A DNA stretch of 64,000 nucleotides from Lonicera japonica (lineage: Eukaryota; Streptophyta; Magnoliopsida; Dipsacales; Caprifoliaceae), in NCBI GenBank assembly GCA_021464415.1, contig CM038466.1, positions 33,014,833 to 33,078,832 of the forward strand, read 5' to 3'. Positions 36,850-47,554 of this stretch are shown here, in pieces (positions within the stretch are counted from its first letter, which is position 1; each line of letters starts with the position of its first letter). The translations under genes and the position numbers were made by a program. The notes under the pieces were generated by a model that searched no databases, was not told the DNA's origin, and saw only the letters and a program-made list of their open reading frames with translations.

Positions 36850-37590
36850 ACAAAGCCTCATTATATAGGCACTTAAACAGGGATTTCTAATCCATTGCGT
36901 CATTGCTTGCGTGTGCTAGGATAGTGACGGGAGGGAGCCACTTGGTGCAGCCGGTCGGACGAATGACGACAAACTTTAATAAAGTAAAAGTATTAACTTT
37001 AAGTTAAAGTTAAATTTAAAGTTAAAGTTAACTCTAATAAAGAAAAGAAATAATAATTGTCGGCCACTTGTGCTTTAATCGATTTGTTTCTTTCCCTTTT
37101 CTTTAGTATCAATATCTTCTTAAAAATTTGCTAACCACTAGCCCATATGAGTAGTCATATCTTTACTCTGTTCGGTATAACCTTCATCATCTTTGTCAAT
37201 ATCAATGAAAAGGGTATTTTCAGATTTATGTCCTTATCCATATTTAACTTTGAAGCTAGGGCTTTAATAATACGTGCTTTAAGTTCCTTTATGGGGGAAA
37301 TTTCTCTTTAAAAGAAGCTAATGAGGGAGTTTTTAACTCTGTTTTCTCAAGGTCCATATCTTTTTGAGCTTTATCATCTAGCTCTGCTAAACGATTAAAT
37401 TCTATATTCTACCAAACCATTAAATTCTATATAAGTGCTGATATCTTTACCAATCTCAATTAAGATTTCATCATATACAAACTTAGGCCACCACTTATAA
37501 TAATAATCCCTAACAAGAAGGAAGAGGTCATTATTTCTAGTAGTTGTATTAAAATTCCATTGCCAAATCCAAGGAATATTATTACTATAT
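36850..37590 (-). repeat. Inverted copy of the terminal segment of the endogenous caulimovirid
   Basis: Reverse complement of about 56110-56830, in the same order: the 3' part of the downstream viral ORF, the leader with AAAGTTAA repeats, and the promoter-like segment. Most bases match. One local duplication (ATTAAATTCTATAT, about 37395-37432) is private to this copy. The right junction, near 37588-37600, joins it head-to-tail-reversed to the plus-strand polyprotein remnant. Confidence 0.85.
36861..36965 (-). promoter_or_regulatory. Pararetrovirus-type promoter copy, left, facing the resistance gene
   Basis: On the minus strand: TATATAA box at 36861-36867, with a TGACG motif about 30 bases before it in the context GACGCAATGG. 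That spacing and content resemble the activation-sequence-plus-TATA layout of caulimovirid genomic promoters. Activity is not known. Confidence 0.55.
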
Positions 37591-37599
37591 TGATTTACA

Positions 37600-38110
37600 A
37601 TTTGAAGGGATTATTAATCCTAAAAAAAGTATTCCTCATGGTGTTTATTCTAAAATTGACAAGAATGGGCCAGATACTATGTCTGAGCTTGGATTTTCTA
37701 TGAAACAAATCCTAACCCTTACTAAAAGAAAATTTTCATATAAAAAAGAAGATTACAATAAAGAATTTATGCAGGAAAATATGCAACTTTTAGGTCATGG
37801 TTTTTTAAGGAATTCATCCATGAACAAAAACAGGATTTCAAAACAAAGTTCTATGAAAACATTGATGAAAATGAGGAAGTTATCCCGTTTGCTACATGGT
37901 TTTATAATCATTATGAAAATGAATATCCTTCTATTTCTACTCTTGATGATTATTATAAAACTTGGAAAATTATTTCAGGAGAAAATATTAGGTCTCTTCA
38001 CCCCCTACTGAGGCTTTAAAAATAGAAACTGATAATAACCAAAGCCTAGAGACCAGTACCTTCTCTTTTAATATTAGGTTATCTTCCTTGGCTTATGCTA
38101 GCCCTGATGA
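37600..38110 (+). pseudogene. Endogenous caulimovirid polyprotein remnant, segment upstream of the capsid region
   Basis: The plus-strand reading frames 37600-37740 and then, after a frame change, to 38110 give viral-type protein sequence continuous with the capsid region that follows. Stops and frameshifts are frequent. The N-terminal part of a polyprotein (movement protein region) is missing or was lost at the 37600 junction. Assignment rests on position before the zinc-knuckle, protease and RT remnants. Confidence 0.5.
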
Positions 38111-38154
38111 TATAAATAAAGTCATTAAAACAAAATAATTATACCAACCTCCAC

Positions 38155-39765
38155 ATGCAAACTATAGCTTCGCAATTAACTCGAATAGAAAAAACTCTTG
38201 ATAAGGTTCAAGCCAGAAAGGAGAAGAAACCTCCTTCTCCTGCTATAGAACAACATAAGGTTAAGACAGTCTATATAAAACTCGTTATAGAACTCACTGA
38301 AGGGTTTAAAACCCATAAGGACAAAAATAAAGAAATTGTTGAAGCCCTCACTGAGAAGCTAGAAAAACTTCGTTAAATGAATGGGAAAAGTACTCTCCTT
38401 ATTACTCAAACTGATAAATATTGTTGGTTATAATACAGATTATTTTGATATAAGTCAAATCAAACAAGAATTATTAAATATGGAAGGGGATCTCAATAAA
38501 ATAAGTTTTGGTAAAGGTTATATTACTAACCCCCAGGCTACTACTAGAAATTATTATCAATGCCCTATTTCTCAAGATATGCTATTAGAAGAGGAACTTG
38601 TTAATATTATGGCAAATTTTAGTGCTAAGACTATTTATGAATGGTACATTGATGGTATGTCTGAAGATTAAATATTAACTCAACTATATCGCGTGACTAT
38701 GTATGCTACTGTTTGTAAAGCCAGTGGTAATGGAGATAAAAGTATTGCATAATTTATAATTGTTGGTTTCTCTGGCCAATTAAGAGGATGGTGGGATAAT
38801 GTTTTGACTAATAGTCAACGAGATGAGATTAAAAACTCAGTAAAAATTGTTACTACAAATATGACCGTTAAAAATGAACAAGGAGAAGATGTTGTTAAAC
38901 AACAACCTAAGGCTGAGGAAAATGTTGTTTATTCCTTACTTATTGCTATTGTTCACCATTTTATTGGCCCTCATCCTACTACTTTAGATAGGAGTAAAGA
39001 TTTATTAATTAATCTCAAGTGTCCTACACTAACACATTTTAGATGATATAAAGATGTATTTTTATCTAAAGTTGTGACTAGAGACGATGCTAATGCTGAT
39101 TTTTAGAAAGAAAAGTTTATAGCTGGTCTTCCTACGTTATTTGCTCAAAAGGTTAAAGACTGTATTACTAAAAAACATGGTGGTACTTCTATCCCTTATA
39201 AAGACTACACTTATGGTTCTCTTATTAATGAATGTGTGGTAGAAGCTCTATCTTTATGTAACGATATTAAGCTTAAAGCTCAACTTAAAGCTTAAAACCT
39301 AATTGGTAAAAAAGAAATAGGAGAATTTTGTGACTAGTTTGTTTATGATCTAAGTGTTCCGTACACTAGGACTAAAAGGGTCGAGCCCAAAAGAAAGTCT
39401 AAAAGACACGGCAAAAGGGTTAATAGAAAGCCCATAGCTAATGCCTCCCCTTTAAACTATAGAAAAAACCCTCTAAATGGTCTGGGCCTAAAAGAAAGCC
39501 CAATAATATGAACCAAATTATTTGTAGGAACTGTGGTAAAGCAAGCCATTATGCTAATAAGTGTTGGACTAAATAGAAGCTTAATGAAATAGCGGATGAA
39601 GGTCTTAAGAAACAACTTATTATAGCCCTTTTAAACCCTACTGATGATGAAGAAAGTGAGTCTTATTCTCCTCTTCAAATTCAATCTACCACCCCTAGCT
39701 CCTCCTCTTCAAATTTTGACTCTGAATATGAGTGCCAATGCCAGTCTCAAACAGACTATTATAAG
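38155..39765 (+). pseudogene. Endogenous caulimovirid capsid-like region with zinc knuckle
   Basis: A Lys/Glu-rich coiled-coil-like stretch (38155-38376) is followed by capsid-type sequence in broken frames (38381-38671, 38690-39300), a basic Arg/Lys-rich segment (about 39340-39480) and a perfect CX2CX4HX4C zinc knuckle at 39523-39564. This order is that of caulimovirid coat proteins. Several stops are visible, for example near 38669, 38752, 39043 and 39103. Plant-specific Ty3 gag was considered, but the downstream order and the final ORF fit a pararetrovirus better. Confidence 0.7.
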
Positions 39766-40684
39766 GCTATATTGGAAACTAATGATTTGAGTATTAATGT
39801 CCTTACTAAAGATGAACAGTCTATTCTTGACCTTATAGATCAAGTCACTGATACTACTGTCAAAAGAAAGCTTATAGAACAATATTTAACAACGTTTAAA
39901 ACGGAGAAGACTATTTTACCCAGTTCAAAGCCTTCTTCTCTGCAAAATATTCTTGAGAGTTTTTATAAAACTCCTGAAAAGGAAATTACTATATCCGATT
40001 TAAAAATGGAAATTAATAGTTTAAAACATGAGATTAAGGAGATCAAATTAAGATTATCCATTATTGAAGAAACTCCAAAGGTTATAACCTCTACTTCTTT
40101 TATAGAGGAAGGAAGTAAGAAAGATGATAATAATTTTCTTAATTTAATTAATAGAATTGCCTATCAAAAGTGGTATGTTAATATTACTATAGTTATTGAT
40201 AAGGATTATATTCTTAAAGATATTGCTTTAATTGATAGTGGGGCTGATATGAACTGTACTAAAGAAGGTTTAGTTCCCACAAACTGTTTTGATAAAACCT
40301 CGCAAACCATGACTAGTGCGGGAGGAGATAAATTAAAAATTAAGTTTAAATTATCAAATGCTTGTGTTTGTAATGATGGCACTTGTATCAAAAATGCTTT
40401 TATTTTGATCAAGAACCTCTGTCAAAGAATTATTCTTAGGACTTATTTTCTAAGTCTTAATAGAACCATTTTCTGTTACCTCTACTGGTATTAGTACTAA
40501 AATTGAGGATAGGGATATTATTTTCCAATTTATTTTAAAACCCCAAATCAAAGAAATTAATGAAGTTAAAGATAAATTAATTTTCAAAGAAAAACACCTC
40601 AATTATCCTCAAGAAGATTTAAAATTATGAATATTAATTTACAAATTAATTCTCATAGAGTTAAACTCTCTATAAAAAATCTAC
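39766..40684 (+). pseudogene. Endogenous caulimovirid protease region
   Basis: Follows the zinc knuckle after an acidic Ser-rich linker. A 240-codon frame (39772-40494) contains a predicted coiled coil (about 40000-40075) and the aspartic protease signature D-S-G at about 40234-40242. Frame continuity is lost near 40440, and the region is interrupted at 40685 by a solo LTR. Confidence 0.75.
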
Positions 40685-42225
40685 TGTGAGAATCCGCAAA
40701 TGCGACCCCCGGGTCTCAGTCCCGTGTTTGGGCGTCTGAAACATCGAAAAGGATTCCGTTGTTCCATTTGCTTCTACGTGTTTGATAATTCATATCGGGT
40801 GTCCTTCTATCCTATTTCTAGATGTGAGTGGGTTCGTTCAGAGTCGCCAATACGTTTTGCAGGAAAACGGACAAAAAGGGGTCGTGTAAGAGGAAAGGCT
40901 ATAAACAAGCCTTTCTTACACGTTTGTCTGCGAAACCAGGATTCTATAGTGTTCGAAAACTATGTTACGGATTAGAAAGGTGTTAAGCACCCATTCCACC
41001 CTTTCGGTCTCTAGTGGTCTTTTATATGTTTATTTTATGTTGAAAAACTTAGATGCTTTTACTGACAGTCTACTACTTTTCGAATGAAAACCCATATTTT
41101 GGAGAAAACGGGGAAAGGGAGGAATACCTTTATGTTCCGAGATCCGGTTGTTTCGTTTTGAAAGATGTGAATACAAGTGACAAAAGCCTTTTATTTAAAA
41201 GGGAGTTTTCCTTATTATTTCCTCAGATAATGACGGTTTTCTCGTGTTTTGGTTATTTTGAAAAGTTCGGATCTTGTACCGGAACTGATTTAATATGGAA
41301 TTAGAATTCTTTGAGGGGAATCTTATCAGACACGTCGCAGTCTATGGAGGAGACAGGATATGTTGGATTTTAATTCCTAAGTAAGTTTTATTGGTCCGAA
41401 TTTTAAAAACAGAATTTTATCCGAGCGATAATATACTTACTTTTCTGGTTTTTGCAAATGGTTTTATCAGGGTTTTTGTTTTAAAAATAGTAGACTATTT
41501 TATAACTTGGCAATAAGTTATTTCAAATAAAACGTGGACAGAACAACATAAGTAAAACAAGTACATAGATATCTAATTTTAAATACTAGAAGAGATTTTC
41601 TTTACCTTCCCAACGAGAATAATTAATAAGAAAGAAAATATAATACGGCAGAGAGATCTTCGGCGATAATCATCTTTTCCTTCTTCAGATATTTTCGAGA
41701 ATTCAATTCCAGTAGCAGGACACGTCGAGTGTCGAGAATAGATTCGATAATTCTTCAGAAATAAGATGATCGTAAAACAATACTTGATAAAAGACCAGAA
41801 AATCAGATATAAGCCCAGAATTCTTAGATCCCAAGTTGCTCTTTTTTTCCTCTTAAACCCTTGGGGGTGTTAGCCTATTTATAGTGCTGGGGAAGGATTG
41901 TCGCGCGATATTTCCCTATAAAGGGCAAGTGTCACGCTACATGTTGAGCAAAGTCGTGCGACAAACGGCTAAAGTGATGTCTCTGACAGATTGATATGTG
42001 AGAGAGTGGATAGCCTAGGTCAGAGGAGTTTGTCGTGCGACACAATGGAGATTGTCACGCGACACACGGATATGTCGCACGATAATTCCCCTTTAAAACA
42101 GGTTTGTTTGGCTGACAAACCCTTTCGGGGCAGTTCCGGGTGCTCGGGTGGGCCCCGAACCCCAAAAACTGTACTTCCGGTAGTCATTAGGGTTCTTGCG
42201 GGGGTCACGGATCGGGGTGTCTACA
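40685..42225 (-). mobile_element. Solo LTR related to element B, inserted in the viral remnant
   Basis: Reverse-oriented relative of the LTR of element B: it reads TGTGAGAATCCGC at 40685 and ends GGGGTGTCTACA at 42225. It is longer than B's LTR (1541 versus 1252). Flanks TCTAC (40680-40684) and TTTAC (42226-42230) form a 5-bp target duplication with one change. The viral reading resumes right after it. It holds six decayed copies of the U3 palindrome at about 41898-42072. Confidence 0.85.
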
Positions 42226-42699
42226 TTTACATAAACAAATCTTACAAGAAATATGTAGTGAACTTCATACAGTTTTTTGGGAAAAAAATAACATATTGTT
42301 CCACTTCCTTATGAAAATGATTTTAATGAGAGAGATATTTTCACCTAGGCTAGGCCTGCACAAATGAATTCCGTTTTTCTTGAGTATTGCAAAACTGAGA
42401 TATCCTCTTTGCTTGAAAAGGACCTTACTAGGAAAAGTTATTCTCCTTGGAGTTGTACTGCCTTTTATGTTAATAAAGCCTCCGAAATAGAAAGAGGAGC
42501 ACCTTGGTTAGTCATAAACGACAAACCTTTAAATAAAGTTTTAAAATGGATTATATATCCCCTTCCCAATAAGAAAGATCTGCTAGCCAGGCTACAAGCG
42601 GCTACTATATTCTTTAAATTTGATTTAAAATCAGGATATTGGCAAATTCAAATTACTGAAGAAGACAGATATAAAACAGCCTTTACTGTTCCTTTATAA
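42226..42699 (+). pseudogene. Endogenous caulimovirid reverse transcriptase, N-terminal part
   Basis: Resumes the polyprotein after the solo LTR. The frame 42364-42699 contains RT finger/palm landmarks: YSPWSCTAFYV, NDKPLNK and the motif A region FKFDLKSGYWQI. An in-frame stop lies near 42345. At 42700 the frame ends exactly where a deletion has removed the next conserved block. Confidence 0.85.
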
Positions 42700-43331
42700 A
42701 AATTATTAAAAAAGAGGGTCTTGTTGTTTTTGCTAAAAAGATTAGTATGTTTCAAACAAAAATTAGATTTTTGGGTCATGAAATTACTAAAGAAAATAAT
42801 GTCCCTATAAACTGTGCTATTGAGTTTGCTGATAAATTTCCAGATGAAATTAGAGAAAAAAGTCAACTACAAAGATTTCTAGGATCTTTAAATTATATTA
42901 GAGATTATTATAAAAATCTTGCTACTGATTGTATTCCTTTATATGAGAGGTTAAGAAATAATCCACCTCCATGGTCTGATAGACATACTAAAGCTGTTAA
43001 AATTATTAAATCAAAAGTTAAACAATTTCCTTGTCTTGCTCTTATTTCCCCGTATTCTTTTAAAATAATAGAAACTAATGCTTTTGATTTAGGATATGGA
43101 GGAATACTTAAACAAATATTTAAAGACTCTGACAAAGAAATCTTATCTAGGTTTACTTCGGGAAAATGGAATGACATGCCCAGAAAAATTATTCCACTAT
43201 TAAAAAAGAAATTCTTTCTATTGTTGAATGTATTTCTGATTTCCAAGAAGATTTGTTAAATCAAGAGTTTTTACTTCGTATTGATTGTCAAGCAGCCAAA
43301 GATGCAATAGAAAAGGATGTTAAAAACATTG
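42700..43331 (+). pseudogene. Endogenous caulimovirid RT thumb/connection and RNase H, 5' part
   Basis: The frame 42747-43259 begins in the RT segment that normally lies after the catalytic YxDD loop (FLGHEI) and continues through the thumb/connection (LQRFLGSLNYIRDY) to the start of RNase H (IIETNAFDLGYGG, where an Asp is usual at the Asn). The YxDD-bearing block expected between here and the previous entry is absent. Frame shifts near 43190 and 43259. RNase H is cut at 43331 by element A. Confidence 0.8.
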
Positions 43332-43723
43332 TGATGTAGAACGGGAGCGGGCGGGAAGGACGAAGAACATCGTCTTCAACCTTGGGCTCTTGATTTCACA
43401 AGAACAAAACGAAAATTCATAGAATTTTCCGAGAACAAAGAGATTTCTCACATAATTTTTTTTTAATTCATCATTGGTTGATTACAATGATATGAAATAA
43501 GCACTTATTTATAATATAAAATCCTAAACCTACCTTAAACAAAAAGTCCTTCACATAAGGAAATTGAATTATTATAATCTAATTATATTTAAGACCTACC
43601 AAAACAAATATTCAAATTCAAATTTAAAAAAAGACTATAAATAAAGAAACTATTAATCCTAATTAATAAAATAAAAATAAAAAACAATAAAATAATAATA
43701 TGGTCTTCATTTCCATTGCATCA
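43332..43723 (-). repeat. 3' LTR of element A
   Basis: 392 bp, terminal TGATG/CATCA. The purine-rich GAAGAGTGGGTGAA immediately before it on the minus strand (43724-43737) is the likely polypurine tract. Confidence 0.85.
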
Positions 43724-44178
43724 TTCACCCACTCTTCAAAAACACTCGTCCTCGAGTTCAATGAAGAAAATTGTTGTCGTCCACACCAACCAAGCAAATA
43801 CTTCGAACTTTTAATAGTTTTCAATTTCAAGTAAACTAGAATTTCCTCAAAATTCAGATCTCCAACTCTATATTTATTAATGAATTGACTTAATTGGAAA
43901 CCAAAAACACGAGCAACTTTTTCGGTGCCAATAAAATCAATAAATTCTTTCCTTGTATCAATTTTATTTTTGACAAATGAAATTTCTTCTTCAAGACAAC
44001 TTTCTTTTCCAAAATCAAATAACATCATAGCTCCCCCATTAACATGTATATTTTTAAGATTTTCAACAAGTTTGGGAAGCTCAGTTAAATTTACCTGTGG
44101 CACAATTACGCGCACAATTGCTGAAGTAGAATATTTAATGTTTTTGAAGAAATGAATTATTTCTTTTTCCTTTGGCAT
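43724..44178 (-). pseudogene. Element A ORF next to the 3' LTR, unrecognised
   Basis: Minus-strand open frame of about 150 codons before it enters the LTR at 43723. It is acidic to neutral, with a predicted helical region (FGKESCLEEEISFVKNKI), and ends in the CTCGAGGACGAG-type segment coding SSLNSRTSVFEEW, which is common at the 3' end of plant Ty3-type elements. The body matches no retrotransposon enzyme I know: no DSG, YxDD or integrase motifs. It may be a gag C-terminus or a protein specific to this element. Confidence 0.45.
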
Positions 44179-44183
44179 ATTCT

Positions 44184-44640
44184 CTACAAAACTTTCTTGA
44201 TATTTGGATTTAATGTCTTCAAATCATCATAAACCCATTGAAAAAGTTTGTTCACACGAGATATAATTTCTTCAAAATCATTAGAATAATATTCTTCAAT
44301 CAATAAGTATACTATTAATCTGCATGTGTTGATAGGAGGACCACCAAATGTATGCCGATCATATTGAAAATCGTTCCACCATTTTTGAACATTTCGTGAA
44401 AGTGCGCCATAAACATACTTAGCACCTTCGACTTTTGAGACCTTGAAATCATAAAAATATCTTTCAATTTCTAATAACCAATCTACAGACTCATGTTTGT
44501 TAAATTGGCTATTAAAAATCCGCCATTGATTTTTTTGTAATGCTGGTGTTCGTTCACGTTGACCATACTCGTAAGAATAACGAAATAATGCATCGCCTCG
44601 TGATCGGTGATGATCGCTTGCGATCAATGTCAACAAGAGG
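44184..44640 (-). pseudogene. Element A gag-like ORF
   Basis: Minus-strand frame with RIFNSQF, VDWLLEIERYFYDF, then KYVYGALSRNVQKWWNDF, the helix pattern of plant Ty3 gag (Retrotrans_gag type), and a later FEEIISRVNKLFQWV. It ends at a stop at 44184, six bases before the next frame opens. No zinc knuckle seen. Its N-terminus lies in the alternating inverted repeat and is frame-disturbed. Confidence 0.6.
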
Positions 44641-45100
44641 GTTGCTAGCCGCAACATAAGTTGACATAGCAACCCTCTTGTTGATGAAGGCTTGAATGAC
44701 CCTTGTGATCAACGTCAACAAGAGGGTTGCTATGTCAACTTCTGTTGCGGCTAGCAACCCTCTTGTTGACATTGATCGCAAGCGATCATCACCGATCACG
44801 AGGCGAGGCATTATCCCGTTACTCTTACGAGTATGGTCAATGTGAGCGAATACCCGCATTACAAAAAAATCAATGGCGTATTTTTAATGACCAATTTACA
44901 AACTTATGTTTGTTAAATTGGCCATTAAAAATATGCCATTGATTTTTTTGTAATCGAGTGTTCGCTCACATTGACCATACTCGTAAGAGTAATGGGATAA
45001 TGTCTCGCCTCGTGATCGGTGATGAACACCTGAATGGCCATTGCGATCAACGTCAACAAGAAGGTTGCTAGCCGCAACATAAGTTGACATAGCAATAGGG
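44480..45100. repeat. Three-arm alternating inverted repeat in element A
   Basis: One segment of about 190 bases (gag start with CATAAGTTGACATAGC, GATCGGTGATGA and ACTCGTAAGA strings) occurs three times in alternating orientation: about 44490-44690, inverted at 44715-44900, and again at 44903-45090. Axes of symmetry lie near 44702 and 44900. The outer arm nearest the primer site is the presumed original. Confidence 0.85.
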
Positions 45101-45122
45101 CGAATCTTGGATTCGGAACCTT

Positions 45123-45134
45123 CCTCTGATACCA
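45123..45134 (-). other. Primer binding site of element A (tRNA-iMet type)
   Basis: On the minus strand TGGTATCAGAGG lies two bases after the end of the 5' LTR, the standard plant initiator-Met tRNA primer sequence. It fixes the orientation of A. Confidence 0.9.
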
Positions 45135-45178
45135 ACTGATGTAGAACGGGAATGGGCAGGAAGGACGAAGAACACCGT

Positions 45179-46430
45179 TGTAGACACCCCGATCCGTGAC
45201 CCCCGCAAGAACCCTAACGACCTTCGAGAACTACTGTTTTTAGGTCCGGGACCCACCCAAGCACCCGAAACTACCCTTGGTGGGTTTGTTGGCCAACAAA
45301 CCTATTTTTATGAAGGATTGTCGCACGACATATCGCATTGTCGCGCGACAATCATTGGAATGTCGCGCGACAATCCCACTATGTCGCGCGACAATCCCCC
45401 TCTGCACCCGACCAACCACTTTCTGACACATCACAGTGTCAGAACCTATCACTTCAGCCGTTTGTCGCGCGACAAACAGAAATGTCGCGCGACACTTACC
45501 CTTTCTGGGGGAATGTCGCGCGACAATCTCTCCCGGGCACTATAAATAGGCCAACACCCCCAAGGGTTCTAGACGGCAACTTCTCGCCACAATCTTTATA
45601 CTAAAATTCCTTATTCTCTCTGATATCTTCTAATTTTTAAGCCTTCTTCGGAAGCATCTGTGATAATATTTATTTCCGCAAGAGTCTCGGATCTAATCTT
45701 GGCACCCGGAGTGCCACCTTCTAGAGTCAGACCGCCGAAAATATCTCTAAGAGGAAAGCTGATATCCGTCAGAGGTCTTCTCTATTATATTTTCTCTCTT
45801 ATTCTTATTATTATCGCCGGGAAGGTAACTAAAGTCTCTTCTAGTAATTAAATAAGATATTTGTATATTAGTTTTATTGTAGACTTATTTAAAACTCGTT
45901 TTTTCTAACGGGGCGCTGCCCCGCACCCCGCGACTTGACCGGGCAGGTCGATCCCCGTCCTAGTAAGCGAAGTGGCGACATGGTTGTGGTAGATTCCTAA
46001 CGCGCCCGAAAATTAGGTTTTCATTAGTTATTTCCAGAAAGCAGTAGAATATCAGTAAAAGCATCCAAGTTTTCCAACATAGAATAAACATATAAGACCA
46101 CTAGAGACCGAAAGGGCGGAATGGGTGCTTAACACCTTCCCAAACCGTAATATAGTTCCCGAACTCTATAGAATCCTGGTTTCGTAGACAAACGTGTAAA
46201 GAAAGGCTTATCTGTAGCCTTTCCTCTTACCCGACCCTTTTTGTCCGTTTTCTCGTAAAACGTACTGGCGACTCTGAACGAACCCTCTTGCATCTAGAAA
46301 TAGGATAGAGGGACTCCCGATATGAATTATTAACACATAGAAGCAAATGGAACAACGGAATCCTTTTCGATGTTTCAGACGCCCACCAACGGGAACGAGA
46401 ACCCGGGGGTCGCATTTGCGGATTCTCACA
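45179..46430 (+). repeat. 5' LTR of element B
   Basis: 1252 bp. U3 carries the palindrome array (45319-45525) and a TATAAATA box at 45540-45547, so transcription should start near 45570. The R/U5 part includes the GAGACCGAAAGGG block shared with LTR family S. Confidence 0.92.
45319..45525. promoter_or_regulatory. Array of seven 12-bp palindromes in U3
   Basis: TGTCGCGCGACA is perfect at 45339, 45361, 45382, 45463, 45483 and 45514, and has one change (TGTCGCACGACA) at 45319. Steps are 20, 22, 21, 81, 20 and 31 bases. The array ends 14 bases before the TATA box. The same array is in the 3' LTR (53717-53923). It looks like a set of dyad protein-binding sites; the binding factor is unknown. Confidence 0.85.
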
Positions 46431-46431
46431 G

Positions 46432-46450
46432 TGGCGACTCTGCTGGGGAC
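46432..46450 (+). other. Primer binding site of element B
   Basis: TGGCGACTCTGCTGGGGAC starts one base after the LTR. It resembles the tRNA-Arg-type site described for Ogre/Tat Ty3 elements, recognised from memory. Confidence 0.75.
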
Positions 46451-47554
46451 CTAGAGAATCAGGCTCTTATATGTGGATTTTTTGTTTATGAATATGTTGA
46501 TATGCATGCTTTTACTTCTTTCCCTACTTGCCCCCTGACGTGGCGCCTGGATTTTATTGTTGACCTGACCTAGAGGCGCAGTAGAGTCCATTCATTGACA
46601 TAGACATATGTTTAGGATTTCCCCTTTTTGTTATATTTTAAAGAAATATCTTTTCAAATAAAAAATGGCGTTTTCAAAATACACCTCAAAGATAAGATAT
46701 CTGTAAATTAAATCTTTTGAAAACTCTTGCTTTCACACACATCACTATTCATGTATGATTCTTACGAGTGTGATTTTTACCCCAAACCCTCGGAAGTATT
46801 ATAAGTGAGTAGGGAGTTGGCTTGCTTGGGCCAACATAAACCGAAAGCATTTACTTCCACTCTCCTTGGCCAAGTACGCCCCCGAGGTATATTGAGTGAC
46901 GAGAACACTCACGTACCCGGGAAGTATATCAAAAGATTCTTGCACGTACCCGCCCCTGGGGTATATCGCGAGGTCTTGCCAAATAGGAGGGAGCCTAAAG
47001 CCTTCACCTTGCATTACACCTGCGTTGCATATAGGAAGAGTCAAGATTAGAACACTCTTATCATTTATTTGTCAACCGTGAGGAGTTGTACCACATCGGG
47101 CCTTGCCACATGTATATCTCCCCCAGATATTGGCGAGTACGGCTGGAGGCTGACCAACCTCCGTCGTAGAAATTTACAACGAGATCAGCTCGTTGTGACT
47201 TTCCCCGGTACATCTCCCATGAAAAGCAACTCAAGAGGAGAGATATTCCCAATTTTCATAAAATCAAAAGATGAGTTTTTAAAATTCGGGATAAGTAGGG
47301 TAACCCAAGGAGCACTTTGCTGCCTACCCTAAACTCCCACCGGGAATTCACTCAAGTTGTTGTTGACGTGTCTTTATGAACACCCGAAACTTGGTTTTCG
47401 TTGTTTTTCCTTCTCCGTGGTTTCTCTTGGCAGAAATAAATCACACCTTAGTCTCCCTTCATCTCCGCTATATCTACAGCCCTACGACTACAGTCTGGAA
47501 GGTTGGGCAGGAAGAGACTACACCGGTAGATTAGTTCGACCGAGCATTCCGACT
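46451..47554 (+). other. Leader of element B, noncoding
   Basis: About 1.1 kb between primer site and gag. Short frames on both strands are not convincing. Tat/Ogre elements often have a long leader, sometimes with an extra ORF; none is seen here. Confidence 0.5.

Noticed and set aside
44727..44942. 71-codon plus-strand frame
   Set aside because: It is the inverted middle arm of the triple repeat in element A, not a separate gene.
45319..45525. Bacterial operator array or contamination
   Set aside because: The palindromes lie inside a plant LTR with TATA box, primer site and exact TSD, and recur in the 3' LTR and in a solo LTR.
45338..45604. Open frames across the LTR of element B (also at 53736-54002)
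   Set aside because: Frames through U3 palindromes and the TATA region; noncoding LTR sequence.
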